A stretch of 27,847 nt of DNA from Fimisoma avicola (GTDB taxonomy: Bacteria > Bacillota > Clostridia > Peptostreptococcales > Anaerovoracaceae): assembly GCA_018714945.1 (NCBI GenBank), contig DVMO01000103.1, forward strand, positions 1 through 27,847, written 5' to 3'. Of the stretch, positions 22,449 to 27,847 are shown in pieces (within the stretch, counting starts at the first letter, position 1; every line of letters begins with the position of its first letter). Below the pieces are notes generated by a model. It was not told the origin of the DNA. It searched no databases and saw only the letters and a list, made by a program, of their open reading frames with translations. Position numbers and translations under genes: made by a program.

Positions 22449-23807
22449 TCAATTCTTCAAGCTCTGCATAGGAGCCGGTATGCGGCCTCCCCTTTCTATC
22501 ATCTTCTGTGATGACTGGCCTCTGAGCTGCATGACAGGACCGCGGCCAAGCAATCCTCCAAAGTCAAGTTCCTGGCCCTCTTCAAGGCCGATGGCAGGTA
22601 TGACCCTTACAGCGGTGGTCTTGGAGTTCACCATGCCTATGGCAGCCTCATCAGCGATGATGGCTGAAATGGTGGCAGGCTGGGTATCACCGGGTATTAC
22701 TATCATATCAAGCCCCACGGAACATACCGCAGTCATGGCTTCCAGCTTTTCTATGGAAAGGGTACCGGCTCTGGCAGCTTCTATCATGCCAGCATCTTCG
22801 GTGACCGGGATAAAGGCGCCGGAAAGTCCGCCAACGCTGGAAGAAGCCATAACACCGCCTTTTTTGACTGCATCGTTTAGCATTGCAAGAGCTGCAGTGG
22901 TGCCGTGGGTACCGCACTGCTCAAGGCCGATCTCTTCGAGTATATAGGCGACCGAATCGCCTACGGCCGGTGTCGGAGCCAGCGAAAGATCTATGATGCC
23001 GAAAGGGACTCCCAGCATTTGGGAAGCTTCGGTACCCACAAGCTGGCCCATACGGGTGATCTTGAAGGCGGTCTTTTTGATGAGCTCGGCCACCTCATTG
23101 AGCGGCGCATCGGCAGGAAGCTTGGCGAGAGCCGAGCGTACAACTCCTGGGCCTGAAACACCCACATTTATGACCACATCCGGTTCGCCGGGACCATGGA
23201 AGGCTCCTGCCATGAAAGGATTATCCTCAGGAGCGTTGCAGAACACTACCAGCTTGGCAGCTCCGATACATTGTCTGTCGCTGGTGAGCTGAGCAGTCTT
23301 ACGGATAACATCGCCCATGATCTTAACTGCGTCCATATTGATACCTGCCTTTGTGGAGCCGATGTTTACGGAGGAACATACAAACTCGGTCTGGGCAAGG
23401 GCCTGAGGAATTGCCTCTATCAGTTCTCTGTCGCCGGCGCTGAACCCCTTTTGTACAAGAGCGCTGAAACCGCCGATGAAGTTTACTCCGACAGCTTTTG
23501 CAGCCCTGTCAAGGGTGAGGGCGTATTTGACCGGATCGCCTCCGCTGGCAGCCACCAGCATGGCTATAGGCGTTACGCTTATACGCTTGTTGACGATCGG
23601 GATCCCGTATTTTCTTTCTATGGCCTCGCCTGTGGACACAAGATCTTTGGCTTTTTCTGTTATCTTACGGTATATCTTTTGGCATGAGCGGTCTATGTCG
23701 CTGTCAGCACAGTCAAGAAGCGATATTCCCATGGTGATCGTACGAATATCTAGATTTTCGTCTTGTATCATGGTTATGGTTTCCATGATATCATTGAAAT
23801 TTACCAT
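22449..23807 (-). CDS. UPF0210/PFL-family protein (DUF711)
   Basis: A 452-residue protein of the DUF711/UPF0210 family, normal length. Family-typical features are the N-terminal IRTITMGISLLDC, the Gly-rich stretch FIGGFSALVQKG, NIGSTKAGINMDAV, and GVSGPGVVRSAL. The family has a pyruvate-formate-lyase-like fold, but no confirmed reaction is known to me, and a glycyl-radical motif is not evident. It directly follows the ACT-domain gene, a pairing conserved across Firmicutes (UPF0237 next to UPF0210), suggesting that the ACT protein senses an amino acid for it. AGGGAGGGG precedes the ATG. Family call is firm; function is unknown. Confidence 0.9.
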   Translation of the reverse strand: MVNFNDIMETITMIQDENLDIRTITMGISLLDCADSDIDRSCQKIYRKITEKAKDLVSTGEAIERKYGIPIVNKRISVTPIAMLVAASGGDPVKYALTLDRAAKAVGVNFIGGFSALVQKGFSAGDRELIEAIPQALAQTEFVCSSVNIGSTKAGINMDAVKIMGDVIRKTAQLTSDRQCIGAAKLVVFCNAPEDNPFMAGAFHGPGEPDVVINVGVSGPGVVRSALAKLPADAPLNEVAELIKKTAFKITRMGQLVGTEASQMLGVPFGIIDLSLAPTPAVGDSVAYILEEIGLEQCGTHGTTAALAMLNDAVKKGGVMASSSVGGLSGAFIPVTEDAGMIEAARAGTLSIEKLEAMTAVCSVGLDMIVIPGDTQPATISAIIADEAAIGMVNSKTTAVRVIPAIGLEEGQELDFGGLLGRGPVMQLRGQSSQKMIERGGRIPAPMQSLKN

Positions 23808-23824
23808 TTTTCCCCTCCCTTAGA

Positions 23825-24088
23825 TCATATCCTGTGCATGGAATTAAAGATGTTTTCGTGCATCAGATGGATGACCATGTCAGGGACTGATTCCTTGAGG
23901 GCGTTGTCCAGCTCCTCGAACTGACAGCTCAGCTGGCTTATATCTATGACCATGACCATGCAGAAGTACCCTTCAAGGATGGACTGGGTCACTTCAAGGA
24001 CATTGGCGTTCTTGCCTGCGCAAACTGTTGACACTTTGGCCAGGATTCCGACCATATCTTTACCTACAACTGTTAAGACTGCTTTCAT
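23825..24088 (-). CDS. ACT-domain protein, UPF0237 family
   Basis: An 87-residue single ACT domain of the GcvR-like UPF0237 family. The opening MKAVLTVVGKDMVGILAKVS is the classic first strand and helix; ACT domains dimerise and bind small ligands, usually amino acids. AGGAG precedes the ATG, which lies 2 bases after the radical SAM stop. The UPF0210 gene follows after 17 bases. It most likely regulates, or senses for, its neighbour UPF0210 protein; that link is inferred from conserved adjacency. Confidence 0.9.
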   Translation of the reverse strand: MKAVLTVVGKDMVGILAKVSTVCAGKNANVLEVTQSILEGYFCMVMVIDISQLSCQFEELDNALKESVPDMVIHLMHENIFNSMHRI

Positions 24089-24090
24089 TA

Positions 24091-25119
24091 TTATTTTTTC
24101 TCCTTTTTTATAAACGCTGAGTAGACGCCTTTTTTGACCGATTCATCAGCGGTATATTTAATATGCAGCGAAGAAAACCTGCTGCTGAAATAACTTTTGT
24201 TGGCGGCCTTGTGGCCGATCATATTGTTGAAAGAATCCGGGTGGGATACACAGATCACATCTGAGGCCGGCGGCATCTCCTCAAGCTGGGCCTCAAGATC
24301 TTCTCTGGCGATGAGCCCCTCCACAAGCTGGCGGAAAGCCGGATGGAAAGTGCCGGAACTTATGGTTTTGTCATTTATTATGTCAGAAGACTTTAGACCG
24401 ACCCGTATTATATTTATACCGGCGCTGTCGATTATCCTGTACATGGCCGCTGTACGGCGGATGGCCTCTTCGCTGCCGAGGGGACGGTAGGTGCCTTCCC
24501 GGTACATGTCGTAAAGCCCGGTATCTTCGATAACGACGGTGGGATAAAGCCGCGCAATGGACGGCGCAAGCCTTACGGTTTCTCTGGCCGAAAAAATATC
24601 GTCATCCGGAGTATCTCCCGGAAGGCCTATCATGAGCTGTATGCCCAGATTAAATCCATGATCTTTTATCAACCGGCAGCTGTCGTATATGGCCGCAGAA
24701 TCATGGCCACGGTGGGAAGCCGCAAGGACATGATCGGAAAAAGACTGGGCTCCCAGCTCTATGGTGTCTACGCTGTATGCTTTTAGATTCTCAAGTATCG
24801 GCTCATCTATGTAGTCGGGCCTGGTGGAAAGGTGTATTTTCTGTATGATGCCGCGGTCCTTGTAGTCTTTGGCCACCGCCAGAAATGACTTTTGCTCATC
24901 AATGGGGATACCTGTAAAAGAGCCGCCGAAAAAGGACAGCTCGATTTCTGACATGTTCATTTTTGACAGGGTAGACATGTATTCCCTTACGGTTTTATGT
25001 ATATCCGACGGGGTAAGCGGTTTTGAATGGGCAGTTATCCTGCGCTGGTTGCAGAAAACACATTCGTTATTGCATCCCTTGTGTGGTATGAATATGGGGA
25101 TGATGGCGTGGTCTTTCAT
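24091..25119 (-). CDS. Radical SAM protein, Elp3-like (COG1243), without acetyltransferase domain
   Basis: A 342-residue radical SAM enzyme. The cluster-binding motif is CNNECVFC, a CX3CX2C with C16, C20 and C23. SFFGGSFTGIP (the GGE-like SAM motif), GIQLMIGLPGDT and RLYPTVVIEDT follow in the order seen in Elp3 and related oxygen-independent enzymes. True Elp3 adds a C-terminal acetyltransferase domain of about 150 residues; this one ends at the barrel plus a short tail, so it is an Elp3-like paralogue, as often seen in Clostridia. The start lies one base after the upstream stop (TAG C ATG), hence an operon with the DUF6873-like gene. Substrate is unknown; RNA is a guess by family. Confidence 0.85.
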   Translation of the reverse strand: MKDHAIIPIFIPHKGCNNECVFCNQRRITAHSKPLTPSDIHKTVREYMSTLSKMNMSEIELSFFGGSFTGIPIDEQKSFLAVAKDYKDRGIIQKIHLSTRPDYIDEPILENLKAYSVDTIELGAQSFSDHVLAASHRGHDSAAIYDSCRLIKDHGFNLGIQLMIGLPGDTPDDDIFSARETVRLAPSIARLYPTVVIEDTGLYDMYREGTYRPLGSEEAIRRTAAMYRIIDSAGINIIRVGLKSSDIINDKTISSGTFHPAFRQLVEGLIAREDLEAQLEEMPPASDVICVSHPDSFNNMIGHKAANKSYFSSRFSSLHIKYTADESVKKGVYSAFIKKEKK

Positions 25120-25120
25120 G

Positions 25121-25768
25121 CTATCCGTCCTTTTCCTCTATTATGGAGCCTATATCTGTAAGACGGTATTCTTTAAAGTACACGATATCAAGGCCGCGGC
25201 TCTCGATAAAATCACGGATCCTTGCATAATCGCTGTGTCTGGTGATATCTCCGTTAAAGATCATGGTGCTGCCGACTTTTCCGGAGGCTCCGCCTAAAAA
25301 TCCGTAAGGATATCCCCGCAGGATGACCTGGCTCTTTTCAATGAGCAGCACATCCATTCCTGCCTTGACAGCCTCTCTCCATATCCCCCTGTCTGCTGTG
25401 ATTATGGAATCTTCATCCACAACTACACAGCTGCACTTGGCATATCCCTGAGCCACATGCACCTCGATCTGCCCCTCCCTGCGGACAGCCTTCAGAAGAT
25501 CCGGAGCCGTGTATTTCAGGTTGTGGATGAAATATTTGCCTGTGGAACATCCGTTAAATATGGCATGGGCGGGATAATAGGGGTTCAGGAGAAAACGCTC
25601 TCCGTGATAAACGCTGTCTCTAAGCGCGCACATGTATATGTCCGGATGAGTGCTTATGGCAGGGTCCATCTTAACCATGGGCCTCACTTCACAAACCTTA
25701 TGACCTGATTCTTTCAGGTATTTTTTCAGGATTTCATCAGCCTCGCAGCTTATATATATATTGGACAT
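25121..25768 (-). CDS. DUF6873-like protein, first gene of the radical SAM operon
   Basis: A 215-residue soluble protein starting MSNIYISCEAD. The pattern of HPDIYMC, the repeated short beta-alpha units, GYAKCSCVVVD, and GFLGGASGKVGSTMIFNGD recalls the five-bladed fold of guanidino-group-modifying enzymes, and I believe it is DUF6873; the exact name is from memory. GGASG and the Cys pair could form an active site, but no activity is known. The frame is open a further 48 codons upstream, but that part overlaps the ung promoter and start and reads as hydrophobic non-family sequence. At the chosen ATG no Shine-Dalgarno sequence exists, and TATAAT ends 6 bases before it, suggesting leaderless translation. 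Confidence 0.7.
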   Translation of the reverse strand: MSNIYISCEADEILKKYLKESGHKVCEVRPMVKMDPAISTHPDIYMCALRDSVYHGERFLLNPYYPAHAIFNGCSTGKYFIHNLKYTAPDLLKAVRREGQIEVHVAQGYAKCSCVVVDEDSIITADRGIWREAVKAGMDVLLIEKSQVILRGYPYGFLGGASGKVGSTMIFNGDITRHSDYARIRDFIESRGLDIVYFKEYRLTDIGSIIEEKDG

Positions 25769-25774
25769 GACATT

Positions 25775-25804
25775 ATTATACACTAAAAAAAATGTTTTTG
25801 TAGC
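25775..25804 (-). promoter_or_regulatory. Promoter of the DUF6873-radical SAM-ACT-UPF0210 operon, predicted leaderless
   Basis: On the minus strand, a perfect TATAAT (25775-25780) ends 6 bases before the ATG. The best -35 is GCTACA at 18 bp, only 3 of 6. A T8 tract lies in the spacer. Confidence 0.45.
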
Positions 25805-25821
25805 TATTTTCGTAAAGTTTG

Positions 25822-25852
25822 GTAACAAAAGTATCATATAGTATGATATAAT
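25822..25852 (+). promoter_or_regulatory. Promoter of ung
   Basis: Perfect TATAAT at 25847-25852, with GTAACA (4 of 6) at a long 19-bp spacing. The weak -35 suggests that the promoter may rely on an activator or be weakly expressed. The -10 lies inside overlapping palindromes. Confidence 0.45.
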
Positions 25853-25857
25853 CATAC
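25832..25857 (+). promoter_or_regulatory. Overlapping palindromes covering the ung -10 box
   Basis: TATCATA-TAG-TATGATA (25832-25848) and GTATGAT-ATA-ATCATAC (25841-25857) are both perfect inverted repeats with 3-base centres. They share the middle half-site, giving three half-sites at regular spacing. This looks like a repressor operator. It is not the Firmicute LexA box. Confidence 0.5.
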
Positions 25858-25873
25858 AACAGGAGAAAGCAAA

Positions 25874-26542
25874 ATGACTAAAATAGGAAATGACTGGGAC
25901 ATCATGCTCCAAGACGAATTTGACAGGCCGTACTTTAAGAGGCTTGAAAACTTTCTGACTGAAGAAAGAGCCCGATATGAGATATATCCTCCCCAGGAGG
26001 ATGTTTTTAACGCCTTGAGATATTCATCATTTCAGGATACCAAGGTGGTGATACTGGGACAGGATCCTTACCATGAACCGGGGCAGGCTCACGGCTTGTG
26101 CTTTTCCGTCAACAAAGGAGTGACAATACCGCCATCACTGGTGAACATATATAAAGAGATAGAAAATGATCTGGGCATAAAGATGCCGGGTCACGGCTAT
26201 CTGGCAGACTGGGCAAAGCAGGGAGTACTGCTTTTGAACACAGTGCTGACAGTGCGCAGAGGACAAGCCAATTCCCACAAGGGGAAGGGATGGGAGATCT
26301 TTACGGACCGTATCGTCGAAATCCTCAACGAACGGCAGAAACCCATGGTGTTTATCCTCTGGGGAGCCAATGCAAAGTCCAAGACCGAGCTTATAACAAA
26401 CAAAGAACATATGGTCATCACGGGAGCCCATCCAAGCCCTCTTTCGGCATGGAAAGGCTTTTTTGGCGGGAGATATTTCAGCAAAGCCAACAGATATCTG
26501 GAGATAACAGGTCAGGAACCTGTGGATTGGGGTATCCTGTGA
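25874..26542 (+). CDS. ung: Uracil-DNA glycosylase, family 1
   Basis: A 222-residue base-excision repair enzyme that removes uracil from DNA. Motif A GQDPYH (62-67) holds the catalytic D64. LLLNTVLTVR carries the uracil-binding N122, and motif B HPSPLS (186-191) holds the catalytic H186. Length is typical. AGGAG precedes the ATG at normal distance, and the promoter lies upstream within a palindromic stretch. DUF368 follows after 31 bases on the same strand, probably co-transcribed without functional relation. Confidence 0.95.
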   Translation: MTKIGNDWDIMLQDEFDRPYFKRLENFLTEERARYEIYPPQEDVFNALRYSSFQDTKVVILGQDPYHEPGQAHGLCFSVNKGVTIPPSLVNIYKEIENDLGIKMPGHGYLADWAKQGVLLLNTVLTVRRGQANSHKGKGWEIFTDRIVEILNERQKPMVFILWGANAKSKTELITNKEHMVITGAHPSPLSAWKGFFGGRYFSKANRYLEITGQEPVDWGIL

Positions 26543-26573
26543 CTGCAGGATAATTGGATAGAGGAGAATATAT

Positions 26574-27395
26574 ATGACATATAAGTGGAAAGATCTTGTC
26601 TTGCTGTTTTTTCAGGGGGTTCTGATAGGTACGGGGGCTATCCTTCCGGGGATAAGCGGAGGGGTCCTCTGTGTGGCCTTTGGTATTTATGAGCCCATGA
26701 TGGCCTTTTTATCACATCCCATAAGTTCATTTAAGAAAAATTACAAATTCCTTATCACCATCATTCTGGGCGGAGGCGTAGGGTTCATACTGCTTGCCAA
26801 GATAGTGGAAAGTTTTCTGGCCTTTTCCGCTGTGGCCGCCATGTTTTTATTCTGCGGTCTGATATGCGGAACGGTTCCGGAGCTGATGAGAAAATCGGCG
26901 CAGGCCGGTTCGGAAAAAGGATGGGCTTTTTTTATAATCGCCCTTATAGGTTCATACATCTTTTTCAATGTGCTTGATGATGGAGTGACGGGAAATATAC
27001 AGCCAGGATTCTGGTGGTATGTGTTTTGCGGAGCCATATGGGGGCTGAGTATGGTGGTGCCGGGTCTCAGTTCGTCGTCGATATTGCTTTTCATGGGCCT
27101 GTATCAGCCTATGGCCAAGGGGATAGGTGATCTGGACCCTTATGTACTGGTACCGCTGCTATTGGGCTTTTTTGTTACCATAGCCATTACGGCGCGCATA
27201 ATGAACATGCTGATAGAAAAGTATTACGGTATCGTATCAAAGGTGATCCTGGGGTTTGTGATTTCCTCGGTGCTCATGATAGCGCCTACGATGTTTGAAG
27301 GCCCGATGCAGGTGGTGACCGGACTGGTGTGCTTTACTGCCGGTTTTGTCATTGCCATGTGGATGGACAGCAGGAACCGTGACATGCAGCGATGA
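26574..27395 (+). CDS. DUF368-family membrane protein
   Basis: A 273-residue integral membrane protein with about eight hydrophobic helices. The N-terminal segment GVLIGTGAILPGISGGVLC and the mid-protein repeat WGLSMVVPGLSSSSILLFMG show the paired PG-x-SGG/S re-entrant-type motifs that define DUF368. The family belongs to the transporter group now linked to undecaprenyl phosphate flipping (PopT-type proteins), which would place it in envelope lipid recycling; that role is from family knowledge, not shown here. GAGGAG precedes the ATG. A bidirectional terminator follows the stop. Confidence 0.88.
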   Translation: MTYKWKDLVLLFFQGVLIGTGAILPGISGGVLCVAFGIYEPMMAFLSHPISSFKKNYKFLITIILGGGVGFILLAKIVESFLAFSAVAAMFLFCGLICGTVPELMRKSAQAGSEKGWAFFIIALIGSYIFFNVLDDGVTGNIQPGFWWYVFCGAIWGLSMVVPGLSSSSILLFMGLYQPMAKGIGDLDPYVLVPLLLGFFVTIAITARIMNMLIEKYYGIVSKVILGFVISSVLMIAPTMFEGPMQVVTGLVCFTAGFVIAMWMDSRNRDMQR

Positions 27396-27409
27396 GATAA
27401 AAGGATATT

Positions 27410-27446
27410 AAAAGCGCCGACATATCTGATATGTCAGCGCTTTTTT
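27410..27446. terminator. Bidirectional rho-independent terminator
   Basis: AAAAGCGC and GACATA pair with TATGTC and GCGCTTTT across a C/A mismatch, and a T-run follows at 27441-27446. The A-run at the left end serves the minus strand. It separates the convergent DUF368 and etfA genes. Confidence 0.85.
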
Positions 27447-27475
27447 ATTGTCCTGACACGACCGGTCATGGAAGT

Positions 27476-27847
27476 TTACCTGGAAGCTTTGATCTTAGCG
27501 GTGAGCGCCGGGAGCAAGGCCGCGCAGTCTCCTACCATACCGTAATGTGCGGACTGGAATATAGGTGCATCCGGATCTTTGTTGATGGCGACGATGGTTT
27601 TGACATTGGCAAGGCCGACTACATGCTGTATGGCACCCGAAATTCCGCATGCTATGTAGAGCTTTGGAGATATGGTCTTTCCGGTCTGGCCCACCTGACG
27701 GCTGTATGGCAGCCAGCCTGTATCAACTACGGCCCTTGAAGCAGACACAACTCCTCCGAGGGCGTCTGCAAGGTCCTGAGCCATGGATATTCCCTGGGGT
27801 CCGCCTATCCCTTTGCCGACGCCGACCACGATCTGAGCGTCAGCGAT
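27476..27847 (-). CDS. etfA: Electron transfer flavoprotein alpha subunit, C-terminal part
   Basis: The last 123 residues of EtfA, cut by the window edge; the frame is open to the final base. The FAD-binding signature is complete: GWLPYSRQVGQTGKTISP, YIACGISGAIQH and IVAINKDPDAPIF. With EtfB it would carry electrons from acyl-CoA or other dehydrogenases; in Clostridia it often bifurcates between NADH and ferredoxin. The upstream partners (etfB, a dehydrogenase) must lie beyond the window. It is last in its operon, followed by a terminator. Confidence 0.93.
   Translation of the reverse strand: MADAQIVVGVGKGIGGPQGISMAQDLADALGGVVSASRAVVDTGWLPYSRQVGQTGKTISPKLYIACGISGAIQHVVGLANVKTIVAINKDPDAPIFQSAHYGMVGDCAALLPALTAKIKASR

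Noticed and set aside
25769..25912. 48-codon N-terminal extension of the DUF6873-like protein
   Set aside because: It overlaps the ung promoter and start, encodes an unrelated hydrophobic stretch, and the family-like sequence begins at MSNIYIS.

Overview
The window reads as chromosomal DNA from an anaerobic Firmicute of the class Clostridia. The reasons are a trimeric NuoEF-like [FeFe]-hydrogenase, a GH25 lysozyme with cell-wall-binding repeats of the CWB2 type, an EtfA, strong AGGAGG ribosome binding sites, and frequent ATA and AGG/AGA codons. A relative of Anaerovoracaceae/Eubacteriales is plausible, but that is inference. Gene order looks ordinary for a core chromosome. I see no rRNA, tRNA, CRISPR array, complete insertion sequence or prophage.

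Layout. Bases 1-1567 (+) hold a truncated nicotinamidase-like hydrolase and a cysteine-desulfurase-like enzyme. They converge on a small alarmone synthetase (-) across a shared bidirectional terminator. A divergent promoter then serves an aldo/keto reductase with a ferredoxin tail (+), followed by a secreted GH25 lysozyme with three CWB2 repeats (+). After about 490 bases without a gene comes a minus-strand operon hydC-hydB-hydA, an electron-bifurcating-type [FeFe]-hydrogenase. Upstream of it, on the same strand, is an AEC-family permease with a possible leaderless promoter.

Bases 11313-15670 (+) form a polyamine uptake operon: an XRE-cupin regulator followed by potA, potB, potC and potD. Start and stop codons overlap at potA/potB/potC/potD, and two tandem 17-bp palindromes lie between the promoter and the regulator. 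Bases 15868-18460 (+) are an overlapping pair: an E2-like acyltransferase whose canonical catalytic His is Glu, and an acyl-CoA synthetase. A PD-(D/E)XK-like protein follows (+). Then comes a 390-base gene-free stretch with several TTTAGGGGGA motifs, and a D-cysteine desulfhydrase-family gene (-). That gene is divergent from a small unknown protein plus DUF554 pair (+), with one palindrome between the two promoters.

Bases 21956-25768 (-) carry a zinc-ribbon membrane protein with its own promoter and a tight four-gene run: a DUF6873-like protein, an Elp3-like radical SAM enzyme, an ACT-domain protein and a UPF0210/PFL protein. The first gene of this run may be translated from a leaderless mRNA. 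Bases 25874-27395 (+) hold ung and a DUF368 membrane protein. The window ends inside etfA (-), behind a bidirectional terminator.

Functional themes are redox balance (HydABC, Fe-S aldo/keto reductase, EtfA), sulfur and nitrogen amino-acid chemistry, polyamine uptake, acyl activation and transfer, and cell-wall remodelling. The best leads for new biology are the G5 repeat cluster at 19459-19721, the two TATAAT-N6-ATG promoters, the His-to-Glu acyltransferase paired with its ligase, and several uncharacterised palindromic operators.
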